The notes under the pieces are model-generated. The model made no database searches and had not been told where the DNA came from. It worked only from the letters and a program-made list of their open reading frames with translations. This document shows positions 8,328 through 16,440 of a stretch of 64,000 nt of DNA, one piece after another (the stretch's first letter is position 1; each line of letters starts with the position of its first letter). The translations under genes were made by a program, and so were the position numbers. This DNA is from Pseudomonadota bacterium. GTDB taxonomy: Bacteria; Pseudomonadota; Alphaproteobacteria; Reyranellales; Reyranellaceae. Location of the stretch: the NCBI GenBank assembly GCA_018242505.1, contig JAFEBU010000044.1, positions 1 to 64,000 of the forward strand. Direction: 5' to 3'.

Positions 8328-8868
8328 GGCGCGCCCGTCGGCGGAGGCCTACCGGCCCTTCGCCAAGGCGCTGCACTGGGTCACGGCTGTCGCCGTATTC
8401 GGCTTGCTGGGGCTCGGCCTCTGGATGACCGGGCTGCCCATCAGCCTCACCAAGCTGCAGGCCTATGCCTGGCACAAATGGATCGGGCTCACCGTGTTGC
8501 TGTTCACTCTGGCGCGACTCGCCTGGCGCTGGCATTCGCCACCGCCGCCGCTGCCCGACACCGTGACAGCGTGGGAACGCCGGCTGGCGCCCCTTTCCCA
8601 TGGCGCACTGCTGGTTCTGCTGCTGGCCCTGCCGATCAGCGGCTGGCTCATGAGTTCGGCCGGCGGAGTCGATATCTTCTGGTTCGGTCTCGTGTCATTG
8701 CCGAACCTCGTGCCGCGCAACCCCGACCTGTTCGATGTTCTGCGCACAACCCACCATTGGCTGGCCTGGACGCTCATGGTCGTCCTCGCGCTCCATCTGG
8801 CGGCTGTCGTCCGTCACGACATCCTGCGCCATGACGGCATCTTCCGCCGCATGTGGCCGTCGAGGTAA
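8275..8868 (+). CDS. Cytochrome b561 family diheme membrane protein
   Basis: 197-residue inner-membrane protein with four hydrophobic helices and the expected heme-ligand His residues: FAKALHWVTAV (helix 1), AYAWHKWIGL (helix 2), LAPLSHGALL (helix 3) and VVLALHLAAVVRHD (helix 4), plus the THHW pair. This is the prokaryotic cyt b561/YodB-CybB family that exchanges electrons with quinol. The only in-frame ATG before helix 1 is at 8275, inside the YceI gene (53-bp overlap in another frame). The first about 25 residues are hydrophilic and poorly conserved-looking, so the true start may be an unusual codon nearer 8330. It converges with the citrate synthase gene (3-bp gap). Confidence 0.88.
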   Translation: MSWATRSTSRSAPTPGAEARPSAEAYRPFAKALHWVTAVAVFGLLGLGLWMTGLPISLTKLQAYAWHKWIGLTVLLFTLARLAWRWHSPPPPLPDTVTAWERRLAPLSHGALLVLLLALPISGWLMSSAGGVDIFWFGLVSLPNLVPRNPDLFDVLRTTHHWLAWTLMVVLALHLAAVVRHDILRHDGIFRRMWPSR

Positions 8869-8871
8869 TCG

Positions 8872-9957
8872 CTACTGCGGCCGCGGGCCGACATAGTTCG
8901 ATTGCGGCCGGATGATGCGGCCGCCTTTCTCCTGCTCGAAGATGTGGGCACACCAGCCGGCGACACGGCCAACGGCGAACAGTGCCGTGAAAGCCTCGCG
9001 CGGCACCTCCAGCGCCTCGAGCAGAAGCGCAGTGTAGTATTCAACATTGGTCTCGAGCCGCTGGCCGGGCTTGTGCCTGCGCAAGGCCGCAATGGCCCCC
9101 TTCTCGACTTCAGCGGCAAAAGCAAGCCGGCCGGCCGTCGAGGGCAGTGTCGTGACTGCAGCCTTCAGCACGTCGGCGCGCGGATCGCGCACTTTGTAGA
9201 TGCGATGGCCAAATCCCATCAGGCGCGTGCCCTTGCTGAAAGCCTCGTCGAACCAAGCCTCGGCATGGGCCGCCGCACCAATCTCGTCCAGCATATCGAG
9301 TACCGGCCCCGGCGCACCGCCGTGCAGCGGTCCCTTCAAGGCGCAAAGTCCGGCGAGCACAGCCGAGATCAAACCGGCGTGTGTGGACGCGACGACCCGG
9401 GCAGTGAAGGTCGATGCATTGAAGCCATGGTCGGCGACGGTCGCGAGATAGGTGTCGAGCCCCTTCTCGAAGACTGCGCCGGCGCGCTGACCGCGGATCA
9501 TGCGCAGGAGATCCTGTGCCGTGGTGAGCGTCGGATCGGGAGCAATCGCCGACACGCCTCTGCGCGCGTTGATGAGCGCGGCAAGGAACACCGGCAGGGC
9601 GCCGCAGACCAGATAATGATGCGGCGTCGGATCCGAGTCAGGCAGCATGCCGATGCCCACGCGCAGCGCTTCGACTGGCGTCAGCCCTTCTGTCACCGCC
9701 AATAGTCGAGGAACGTCGGCAAATGCCCGGATGCGCGCGGCCGCAAGCCCGTCGCGGACGGCGGTCTCGTCCCCGCCACCCTCGCCGTAGCCGGTCCACA
9801 ACAGGGCAGCGACACCTTCGAAGCCGCGGCCTGCGACCAACTCCTGCAGGCCGTGGCCGCGTACGACCAGCCGGCCCGCTTCGCCGTCGACCTCGCTCAT
9901 GATCGTGTCGGCCACGATCACGCCATCGAGCCCGCTATCCACTTTCGTCTGCAGCAT
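8872..9957 (-). CDS. Citrate synthase/methylcitrate synthase family protein
   Basis: 361-residue type I-like citrate synthase fold, which condenses oxaloacetate with acetyl-CoA or propionyl-CoA. Catalytic-region motifs are KGPLHGGAPG (His212) and MGFGHRIYKVRDPRA (His251). The third catalytic position reads TNVEYYTALLL, putting Glu306 where classical enzymes carry Asp (NVDFY). The C-terminus GRIIRPQSNYVGPRPQ matches that of the divergent HTH paralogue, supporting common descent. ATG at 9957. A perfect TTGACA -35 (minus strand, 10015-10010) and a hairpin-forming dyad lie upstream. The main TCA enzyme gltA (about 430 residues) is probably elsewhere, so this may act in a specialised acyl-CoA pathway (inference). 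Confidence 0.88.
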   Translation of the reverse strand: MLQTKVDSGLDGVIVADTIMSEVDGEAGRLVVRGHGLQELVAGRGFEGVAALLWTGYGEGGGDETAVRDGLAAARIRAFADVPRLLAVTEGLTPVEALRVGIGMLPDSDPTPHHYLVCGALPVFLAALINARRGVSAIAPDPTLTTAQDLLRMIRGQRAGAVFEKGLDTYLATVADHGFNASTFTARVVASTHAGLISAVLAGLCALKGPLHGGAPGPVLDMLDEIGAAAHAEAWFDEAFSKGTRLMGFGHRIYKVRDPRADVLKAAVTTLPSTAGRLAFAAEVEKGAIAALRRHKPGQRLETNVEYYTALLLEALEVPREAFTALFAVGRVAGWCAHIFEQEKGGRIIRPQSNYVGPRPQ

Positions 9958-9970
9958 CTGAAGGGTCCCT

Positions 9971-9988
9971 TTCCCAGTTCACTGGGAA
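9971..9988. repeat. Perfect inverted repeat TTCCCAG-N4-CTGGGAA
   Basis: Arms at 9971-9977 and 9982-9988 with a TTCA spacer. It lies 14 bp upstream of the citrate synthase ATG, around the predicted transcription start. It could act as an operator at +1 or as a hairpin in the 5' leader of that mRNA. The dyad is seen; its role is inferred. Confidence 0.55.
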
Positions 9989-10015
9989 GATTCGGCTGCA
10001 TGAATATATTGTCAA
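9987..10015 (-). promoter_or_regulatory. Candidate promoter of the citrate synthase gene
   Basis: On the minus strand, TTGACA (10015-10010, perfect consensus) is followed after 17 bp by AATCTT (9992-9987), a weak -10. Transcription would begin near 9980, within the TTCCCAG dyad. A weak -10 with a perfect -35 flanked by palindromes is a typical setting for regulation, but none has been shown here. Confidence 0.45.
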
Positions 10016-10036
10016 TATTGATTGAATCGATCAATA
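10016..10036. promoter_or_regulatory. Candidate operator: palindrome TATTGAT-N7-ATCAATA
   Basis: A perfect 7-bp inverted repeat with a 7-bp spacer (arms 10016-10022 and 10030-10036). It sits directly upstream of the -35 of the citrate synthase gene and 7 bp before the ATG of the HTH-citrate synthase. The surrounding segment is AT-rich and contains a second palindrome, CAATATTG (10013-10020). Spacing and symmetry fit a dimeric MerR/excisionase-type HTH protein, the obvious candidate being the adjacent HTH-citrate synthase (inference). Confidence 0.45.
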
Positions 10037-10043
10037 ATAATCC

Positions 10044-11258
10044 ATGAGCACTGAATGGATCGGTTCTGCCGAGGCGGCACGCCGGCTGGGCGTCTCGGCT
10101 GCAACGCTTTACGCCTACGTCAGCCGCGGCTTGCTGCGTTCGGAAGGAACGACCGGCCGACGTGAGCGCCGCTACCGCGCCGATGACGTGGCGCGGCTGA
10201 AGCGCCAGCGTGCCGTCGGGCGCAAGGCGGAGTCGATCGCCGCCAGCACCCTCGATTTCGGCATCCCGGTTCTCGAATCGTCACTGACGCTGATCGAGAA
10301 TGGCCATCTCTATTATCGCGGTCATGATGCGACACGCCTCGCCCGCAACAGTTCGATCGAACAGGTCGCCCAACTCCTGTGGGAGTGCGACGATCGGCCG
10401 TTCGAAGCGACGAACCTGCCCGCCATGTCGGCAGCACTGCGCGCTGCCTGGAGCGCGGCCGCAGCCCTGTCGACGATCGACCGCTGCCTGATCCTGCTCC
10501 CGGCGGCAGCGCGCTGGGATCATCCGAGCTGGGTCGAGGATCGCGACGCCATGCTCGAAACAGGCGTGCGTATTCTTCGGCTGCTGTCGGCGGCCGTCAC
10601 TATGGAGCCGGTCTCTGCCCTGCCCATCCACGAGCAGCTCGCAGCGGCCTGGCAAGTCCCGGCCGACCAGAAATCTTTGCTTCGTGCGGCGCTCGTCCTT
10701 TCGGCCGACCACGAGTTCAATGCTTCGACCTTCGCCGCCCGAGTCGTCGCCTCGACCGGCGCGCATCTCTACAGCGTAGTGATCGCCGGGCTCGCGGCCA
10801 TCGGCGGTCCGCGACATGGCGGGGTGACGCGGCACGTGGCGCAGATGCTCGACGAACTCGCACATGCCGACGACATCGATTCCGAGTTGGCGCAGCGGGC
10901 GCGCAATCATGCCCATGCCCCGGACGTTCCGGGCTTTGGCCATCCGCTCTATCCCGACGGCGATGCGCGGGCGACGATGTTGTTTGGCCTTCTGCAAGAA
11001 ACCCGGCCGAACGCGACCGAACTGGCCTTCGTCGAACGGGTGGCGGCGGCGGCCGAACGGTTGACCAACACCGCGCCCAATATCGATTTCGCCACGGCGG
11101 CGCTTGAGCGAGTGCTCGGCCTGCCCAGGGATTCTGCGCTTGCCCTGTTCCTGCTGGGCCGCACCGTGGGTTGGATCGCGCATGCGCTGGAACAGGCCGC
11201 CGGCGGCACCCTGATCAGGCCGCGCGCACGCTACGTCGGGCCGCGCCCTGCGGCATGA
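10044..11258 (+). CDS. Citrate synthase family protein with N-terminal MerR/excisionase-type HTH
   Basis: 404 residues. Residues about 4-56 form a winged-helix HTH of the MerR/excisionase type: WIGSAEAARRLGVSAATLYAY is the helix-turn-helix and RERRYRADDVARLKR the wing. From about residue 70 the protein is a citrate synthase: GGPRHGGVTRHV (His258), PGFGHPLYPDGDARA (His300) and APNIDFATAALE (Asp348) keep all three catalytic positions. The Arg after the second His (HRVY in classical enzymes) is Pro301. ATG at 10044. It diverges from a second paralogue and shares its C-terminal YVGPRP. I infer a metabolite-responsive transcription factor built on a citrate synthase, possibly still enzymatic. Related fusions are known in databases; I know of no defined function. 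Confidence 0.88.
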   Translation: MSTEWIGSAEAARRLGVSAATLYAYVSRGLLRSEGTTGRRERRYRADDVARLKRQRAVGRKAESIAASTLDFGIPVLESSLTLIENGHLYYRGHDATRLARNSSIEQVAQLLWECDDRPFEATNLPAMSAALRAAWSAAAALSTIDRCLILLPAAARWDHPSWVEDRDAMLETGVRILRLLSAAVTMEPVSALPIHEQLAAAWQVPADQKSLLRAALVLSADHEFNASTFAARVVASTGAHLYSVVIAGLAAIGGPRHGGVTRHVAQMLDELAHADDIDSELAQRARNHAHAPDVPGFGHPLYPDGDARATMLFGLLQETRPNATELAFVERVAAAAERLTNTAPNIDFATAALERVLGLPRDSALALFLLGRTVGWIAHALEQAAGGTLIRPRARYVGPRPAA

Positions 11259-11320
11259 GCGTTATCCACCTAATCGCCGCCTTGCAGCCGCGCGCCGCGC
11301 GTGCTTAACGTCGCGCTTTA

Positions 11321-12286
11321 GTGACAAAGAAACGCGCGGGCGTGCCGAGGTTGCCCCATTTGCTCGGCATAGAAGGTCTGTCGCCTGAAGCCATTTCGGG
11401 CCTGCTCGACCTTTCCGAAAGCTACATCGACCAGAATCGATCGATCGACAAACGGCGGGATCTCTTGGCCGGCCGCACGGTGATCAATCTGTTCTTCGAG
11501 AATTCGACCCGCACCCGCACCAGCTTCGAGGTCGCGGCCAAGCGGCTGGGCGCCGACGTCATCAATATGGATGTCGCCACCTCGTCGGTGCGCAAGGGCG
11601 AAACCCTGCTCGACACGGCGATGACGCTCAATGCCATGCGGCCCGACGCCATCGTCGTGCGCCACAGCGAGTCGGGCGCGGTCAATCTGCTGTCACAAAA
11701 AGTCAACTGCACCGTCATCAATGCCGGCGACGGCCAGCACGAGCATCCGACCCAGGCGCTGCTCGATGCGCTGACCATTCGTCGCCGCCGCGGCCGCCTG
11801 GAAGGACTGTTGGTGGCGATCTGCGGCGACATCATGCACAGTCGGGTCGCACGGTCGAACATTCACCTGCTGCAGATCATGGGCGCGCGCGTGCGTGTCG
11901 TCGGACCACCGACCCTGATGCCGACCGACATCGACAAGATGGGAGTCGAGGTCCACTACGGCATGAAAACCGGACTCAAGGACGTCGACATCGTCATGAT
12001 GCTGCGCTTGCAGACGGAGCGGATGCAGGGCTCGTTCGTGCCGTCGATCAGCGAGTACTACCGCTTCTTCGGCCTCGACAGCGAGAAGCTCAGGGCTGCC
12101 AGGCCCGATGCGCTCATCATGCACCCCGGCCCGATGAACCGCGGCGTGGAGATCGATTCCGAAGTCGCGGACGATCTCGACCGCAGCGTGATCCACGAGC
12201 AGGTCGAGATGGGCGTGGCCGTGCGCATGGCCTGCCTCGATGCCCTGATCGGCGGTCGCCGCAACGCCATGGGAGCGGCGGCATGA
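11321..12286 (+). CDS. pyrB: Aspartate carbamoyltransferase catalytic subunit
   Basis: 321-residue enzyme of de novo pyrimidine synthesis, forming N-carbamoyl-aspartate from carbamoyl phosphate and aspartate. The carbamoyl-phosphate loop [12 protein letters not shown] (about 59-70) and the aspartate-side motif [13 protein letters not shown] are intact, with the later [11 protein letters not shown] loop also present. GTG start at 11321. No PyrI regulatory subunit is nearby. The stop overlaps the pyrC ATG as ATGA, so translation is coupled, as in organisms where PyrB forms a dodecamer with an inactive PyrC homologue. The 62-bp gap upstream contains no clear promoter; TTGCAG (11282) and TAACGT (11306) are an 18-bp-spaced but poor pair. 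Confidence 0.97.
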   Translation: MTKKRAGVPRLPHLLGIEGLSPEAISGLLDLSESYIDQNRSIDKRRDLLAGRTVINLFFENSTRTRTSFEVAAKRLGADVINMDVATSSVRKGETLLDTAMTLNAMRPDAIVVRHSESGAVNLLSQKVNCTVINAGDGQHEHPTQALLDALTIRRRRGRLEGLLVAICGDIMHSRVARSNIHLLQIMGARVRVVGPPTLMPTDIDKMGVEVHYGMKTGLKDVDIVMMLRLQTERMQGSFVPSISEYYRFFGLDSEKLRAARPDALIMHPGPMNRGVEIDSEVADDLDRSVIHEQVEMGVAVRMACLDALIGGRRNAMGAAA

Positions 12287-13629
12287 GTGGCAATATCGTC
12301 CACGGCGTGCCGCCTCACGCCGGATCGACGGCCTATATCAACGCACACATCATAGATCCGACGGCGAACAGCGACTATATCGGTGCGATCCTGATCAGCG
12401 ACGGCAAGATTGCCGACTTCGGCCCCAATCTTTTCGTCTCGGGAGCGCCCTACGGGATCCAGTCGGTCGATTGCCGCGGCCTCTATCTCGCCCCAGGCAT
12501 CGTCGACACGCGGGTCCATACCGGCGAGCCGGGCGAAGAGCACAAGGAAACGCTCAGCAGTGCCGGCATCGCCGCCGCTGCAGGCGGCGTCACCTCGATG
12601 GTGCTGTTGCCCGACAACGAGCCGCCGTTCGACGACGCTTCGCTGATCGAGTTCGTGGCCCGGCGTGCACGCCAGGTCAAACTCGCGAACATGTATGCCT
12701 TCGGCGCGTTGACGGCCGGCCTCGAGGGCAAGGAACTCTCGGAGATGGGCCTGCTGGCCGAGGCCGGCGCCGTCGGGTTCACCGATGCCGACCATGCCGT
12801 GGGCAACGCCCAGGTGATGCGCCGGGCACTCTACTACGCCAAGGCCTTCGATGCCGTGATCGTCCACCTGCCCCAGGAGCCGACGTTATCGGGCGGCCAT
12901 ATGAGCAGCGGCGTGATGGCAACGCGGCTCGGCCTCTCGGGCAATCCGCCGCTGGCCGAGGTGATGATGGTCGAGCGCGACATCCGCCTGGTCGAGATGA
13001 CGGGTGGACGGTTGCACCTCGCCAAGATCTCGACCGCGGAATCGGTCAAGGTGATCGCAGCCGCCAAGGCACGCGGCCTCAGGATCACGTGCGACACCGC
13101 GGCCCCCTACTTCGCCCTGAACGACCTTGCCGTCGGCGACTACCGCACCTTCGGCAAGCTGGTGCCGCCGCTGCGCAGCGAGGCCGATCGCGAAGCGGTC
13201 GTCGAGGGCGTGAGGAGCGGTGTCATCGACGCCATTGTTTCCGACCACCGGCCGCAGGACCAGGACAGCAAGCGCGTGCCGTTTGCCCAGGCGGAGCCTG
13301 GCGGCATTGGGCTCGAAACCCTGCTGCCAGTGTCGCTGGAGCTGGTGCACAACGGCCATCTCACTTTGCCGCAGCTTTTCCAGCGGCTGTCGAGCACGCC
13401 GGCGCAACTCTTCAATCTGCCTGGCGGCAAGCTTGCCAAGGGCGCACCCGCCGACCTTGTCCTGTTCGATACCAGCTACGCCTGGAAGATCGATCGCGCC
13501 GACATCTGGAGCAAGACCAAGAACTCGCCCTTCGACGAGCGGCCGGTACAGGGCAAGGTGGCCGCCACCATCGTCGGCGGGCGGGCGATCTATCGTGACG
13601 ATGATTTCATGCCGGCTGTCGCTGCATAA
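12283..13629 (+). CDS. pyrC: Dihydroorotase homologue, probably inactive PyrC'-type
   Basis: 448-residue amidohydrolase of the dihydroorotase family, which normally cyclises carbamoyl-aspartate. The metal-binding signature DxHxHxREPG reads [10 protein letters not shown] (Asp75-Gly84): the first His is Arg77 and the substrate Arg is Gly81. Further ligand motifs are also altered: [11 protein letters not shown] (second His to Lys) and [11 protein letters not shown] instead of the DHAPH type. In Pseudomonas an inactive PyrC' is needed to assemble active PyrB; the coupled position after pyrB suggests the same here. A separate active dihydroorotase should exist elsewhere. Related alphaproteobacterial proteins annotated pyrC appear to carry the same changes (from memory, not checked). 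Confidence 0.9.
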   Translation: MSGNIVHGVPPHAGSTAYINAHIIDPTANSDYIGAILISDGKIADFGPNLFVSGAPYGIQSVDCRGLYLAPGIVDTRVHTGEPGEEHKETLSSAGIAAAAGGVTSMVLLPDNEPPFDDASLIEFVARRARQVKLANMYAFGALTAGLEGKELSEMGLLAEAGAVGFTDADHAVGNAQVMRRALYYAKAFDAVIVHLPQEPTLSGGHMSSGVMATRLGLSGNPPLAEVMMVERDIRLVEMTGGRLHLAKISTAESVKVIAAAKARGLRITCDTAAPYFALNDLAVGDYRTFGKLVPPLRSEADREAVVEGVRSGVIDAIVSDHRPQDQDSKRVPFAQAEPGGIGLETLLPVSLELVHNGHLTLPQLFQRLSSTPAQLFNLPGGKLAKGAPADLVLFDTSYAWKIDRADIWSKTKNSPFDERPVQGKVAATIVGGRAIYRDDDFMPAVAA

Positions 13630-13724
13630 TCGCCTCCTTCGGATGACCAAAATTGCCCCGAAACGGCCACTTGGTCTGCTATGATCAGGCCCTTCCGGCT
13701 CAGCAAGGCTATCCAAGGCTCTCG

Positions 13725-14516
13725 ATGAAATTCCGACATTCCTTTTTTCTGGGCACTGCCTTCGCGATGGCCATGGGCGTCGCGCACGGCCAGCCGCGCC
13801 AGCCATCGCGCGAGGATCTGCTCGATCAACTCACCCGGCATGTCCAGCTCTGCGCCGAGATCACCGATACCCAGCAACGACTGGCCTGCTACGACAAGGT
13901 GCAAACCGATGTCGGCGGTACGCCGTCGCCGCAGCCCGTACCACAGGTCGGCAACCGGCCGCCGCCGGCGCCCACGCCATCACCGCCGCCGCCGAGCGCC
14001 TCGCCATCCGGCGGCGAGTCCTACAGCGCCACTCCCCTTAAGCCACCGCCGCTGACAACGCCGGACGGCGGTGTCGCTACCATTGGCGGCTCATCCGCAC
14101 AGCCAAATCCGTCGCCGGGCTACGATCCCGACCGGGCATTCGATCCACACGGTTCGACGTCGAGTTCCGGCCCGGCCGACAGCACGATGCCCAAGCCGCA
14201 ACCGGCCGTACGTCGCACAGGCCCGCGGCCCCTTCCACGCTTCACCCAGCCAATGCCCCTGGTCACCCTGGCGGCGAGCAACCTGACCTATGGGCCGTCG
14301 CGCTACTGGCAGGTATCGATCTCGATCACCTCCAACACTGCCGATACCGTCAATACCCAAATCCAGTGCACCTTCCGCAATGCCGGCCGCTCGGTGGGCG
14401 ATGCCTATTTCGGTCCGGTGGCGTTGGCGCCGGGCGAGCAAATCTCGACCGAACTGATCGGTCCACCGACCTCGACCTATGTCGACTCGACCAACTGCAA
14501 GGTGCTCAGCCCCTAG
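13725..14516 (+). CDS. Secreted Pro-rich protein with a Cys-bracketed N-terminal motif, function unknown
   Basis: 263 residues. A signal peptide (MKFRHSFFLGTAFAMAMGVAHG) is followed by LCAEITDTQQRLACYDKV, a 'CAxI.D..RLACYD' motif found at the mature N-terminus of various envelope and secretion-associated proteins. A low-complexity Pro/Ser/Gly linker follows (about residues 65-165). The C-terminal about 95 residues form a probable beta-domain (PLVTLAASNLTYGPSRYWQVS, then NTQIQCTFRNAGR) ending in a Cys. ATG 13725 was chosen because it opens the signal peptide. A TATGAT -10-like box is at 13680, without a well-placed -35. It sits between pyrC and plsY. Periplasmic or surface location is likely; function not recognised. 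Confidence 0.75.
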   Translation: MKFRHSFFLGTAFAMAMGVAHGQPRQPSREDLLDQLTRHVQLCAEITDTQQRLACYDKVQTDVGGTPSPQPVPQVGNRPPPAPTPSPPPPSASPSGGESYSATPLKPPPLTTPDGGVATIGGSSAQPNPSPGYDPDRAFDPHGSTSSSGPADSTMPKPQPAVRRTGPRPLPRFTQPMPLVTLAASNLTYGPSRYWQVSISITSNTADTVNTQIQCTFRNAGRSVGDAYFGPVALAPGEQISTELIGPPTSTYVDSTNCKVLSP

Positions 14517-14525
14517 GGCCGCGCC

Positions 14526-15143
14526 GTGCAGTGGTATGGCTTCCACGTCGTGCTGCCGCTCGCAGTCGGCTACCTGCTGGGCTCGATCCCGTTTGGCCTG
14601 CTGCTGACGAAGGCTGCGGGCCTGGGCGATATCCGCGCCATCGGTTCGGGTAACATCGGTGCCACGAACGTGCTGCGCACGGGCCGCAAGGGCCTGGCCG
14701 GGGCAACGCTGATACTCGACGCGCTGAAAGGCGTGGCGGCGGTCCTGATCTGCGGCGTCATCGGTCCGCTGGCCGCGATCGCGGCGGCACTCGGTGCCGT
14801 GCTCGGACATATGTTTCCCGTTTGGCTGTCGTTCAAAGGCGGCAAGGGCGTCGCCACGACGCTCGGCGTGATGTGGGGGCTGAGCTGGCCGGTAGGCGCC
14901 GTCACCTGCGCCGCCTGGCTCCTGCTGGCCGCCTTGTTCCGCTACTCCTCGCTGGCGGCGCTGTTCGGCATCGTGATCGGCGCGATCGCCGCATGGCTGC
15001 TGGTCGACTGGCGGATAGCCCTGACCATCACGGCCCTGATGCCGCTGGTGTGGATCCGCCATCGCGCCAACATCCGCCGCCTTCTCGATGGCACCGAACC
15101 CAAGATCGGCCAGGGAAAGGCGAACACCGATCCCGCCGCATAG
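14526..15143 (+). CDS. plsY: Acyl-phosphate:glycerol-3-phosphate acyltransferase PlsY
   Basis: 205-residue inner-membrane acyltransferase that makes lysophosphatidic acid from acyl-phosphate, the first membrane step of phospholipid synthesis. The family motifs are [10 protein letters not shown] in helix 1, [14 protein letters not shown] (about residues 40-53) and [16 protein letters not shown]. Length and five-helix pattern are normal. GTG start at 14526, 9 bp after the preceding stop, so it is probably in the same transcript as the secreted Pro-rich protein. Position after pyrBC is conserved in related genomes. Confidence 0.95.
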   Translation: MQWYGFHVVLPLAVGYLLGSIPFGLLLTKAAGLGDIRAIGSGNIGATNVLRTGRKGLAGATLILDALKGVAAVLICGVIGPLAAIAAALGAVLGHMFPVWLSFKGGKGVATTLGVMWGLSWPVGAVTCAAWLLLAALFRYSSLAALFGIVIGAIAAWLLVDWRIALTITALMPLVWIRHRANIRRLLDGTEPKIGQGKANTDPAA

Positions 15144-15209
15144 CGGAGCCGACAGCCCACCCCCGATTGCTCTCGTCGAAGACGACCGATAGGGTCGCCT
15201 GCCGGCGTC

Positions 15210-16400
15210 ATGACCACTTCCTCAGTGTCCCGTGCCCTTCCCTGGGCCCTGATCGGCGCCGCCTGCCTCGGTTCCTTCGCCGCGACGTCGAGCGGCACGA
15301 CGCGTGCACCTTTCCTGCTCGAAATGGCGCACGACCTCGACGTCAGCATGCCGCTTGTCGCAAATCTCGTCTCGGTGACATCGGTCGCCTGGGGCATCAC
15401 CTCGGCTGCAGCCGGATATCTGTCCGACCTGATTGGTCGCAGGGTCCTCCTGGTTGCCGCGTTGGTGGCGCTGGCCCTTACCATGTGCGGCCAGGCCGGC
15501 GCGGGCACTTTCCTCTGGGTCGCGACTTGGGCCAGCGGCGCCGGCGGTTGCTCCGGCGCCTTCATGGGAGTGGTGTTCGCCGAAGTCTCGGCACGCGTCG
15601 AAGACAGCCAGCGGGGTCGCGCCCTGGGCTGGGTGATGAGCGGCCAGTCGCTCACGCTCGTGATCGGTGTGCCACTCGCAGCCTGGGTGGGGTCGATGAT
15701 CGGCTGGCGTGGCTGGGCGCTCTGTGTGGGCGCATTCGCGCTCGGGGCAAGCCTTGCCTTGCTTCTCACGGTTGGGCCCGGCAAACGAGTGGTCGTCCGC
15801 AACGAGCAGCGCCCCCCGTTGCGAAGCGCGCTCTCGCCGCGAGTGTTGTCGCTGCTCGCCACCGGCATTGCCGAGCGCATTTGCTACGGGCTGGCTGCGG
15901 TCTATTTCGCGACCTTCCTGCAGTCGATCTATCATCTTTCGCTGGCCGCCACCGCGGTTCCGCTTGTCGTCTTCGCACTGGGTAACGTACTGGGCACCAT
16001 CCTGGGTGGCCAGCTCGCCGACCGACTGCGCGACCGGTTGCTGACCTTTGCCGTTGCGATGGTGCTCTCAGGTCTTGTGGCCCTGGCACTCTTCATGTGG
16101 CATCCCTCGCCCGCAGTCTCCGCCGCGCTGGGCTTCGTCTATGTGATGCTGAACGCCCTGGGCCGACCGTCCTACATGGCGTCGCTGGCCTCCGTTCCGG
16201 AGCAGATGCGCGGCACGGTGCTGGGACTAAGCGGCACCTCCTCAAGCCTCGGTTGGATCTGCGCGGCGGGCCTGGGTGCGGTGATGATCAGCACCGTGGG
16301 TTTCGAAGGATTTGGACCGCTGGCGGCCGCGCTGGGTTTACTGGGAACGATCGGCGCCCTGCTTTGCCGACGATTGGCCGAAGGCACGTTACAATCTTAG
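15210..16400 (+). CDS. MFS transporter, drug/sugar efflux type
   Basis: 396-residue, 12-helix major facilitator with the loop 2-3 motif YLSDLIGRRVLLVAALVAL and a second-half counterpart GGQLADRLRDRLLTF. Overall it resembles the arabinose/multidrug (DHA1/AraJ-like) exporters. Substrate unknown. ATG at 15210, 66 bp after plsY. A short AT-rich stem straddles its stop codon. The gene interrupts the conserved plsY-dprA adjacency, so it may be an insertion in this lineage. Confidence 0.85.
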   Translation: MTTSSVSRALPWALIGAACLGSFAATSSGTTRAPFLLEMAHDLDVSMPLVANLVSVTSVAWGITSAAAGYLSDLIGRRVLLVAALVALALTMCGQAGAGTFLWVATWASGAGGCSGAFMGVVFAEVSARVEDSQRGRALGWVMSGQSLTLVIGVPLAAWVGSMIGWRGWALCVGAFALGASLALLLTVGPGKRVVVRNEQRPPLRSALSPRVLSLLATGIAERICYGLAAVYFATFLQSIYHLSLAATAVPLVVFALGNVLGTILGGQLADRLRDRLLTFAVAMVLSGLVALALFMWHPSPAVSAALGFVYVMLNALGRPSYMASLASVPEQMRGTVLGLSGTSSSLGWICAAGLGAVMISTVGFEGFGPLAAALGLLGTIGALLCRRLAEGTLQS

Positions 16401-16408
16401 ATTGTTTT
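16391..16408 (+). terminator. Weak stem-loop with short T-tract at the MFS stop codon
   Basis: ACAATC (16391-16396), TTA loop, GATTGT (16400-16405), then TTT. The stem is six base pairs and AT-rich, so termination would be inefficient at best. A TATGAT box (16418-16423) just downstream could be the -10 of a separate dprA promoter, which fits a transcript boundary here. Confidence 0.3.
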
Positions 16409-16440
16409 ACTATTCACTATGATCGCATTAGGATCGGGCC

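Noticed and set aside
11262..11270. TTATCCACC, one base from a DnaA box, upstream of pyrB
   Set aside because: A single near-match without clustering or AT-rich unwinding region; not evidence for an origin.
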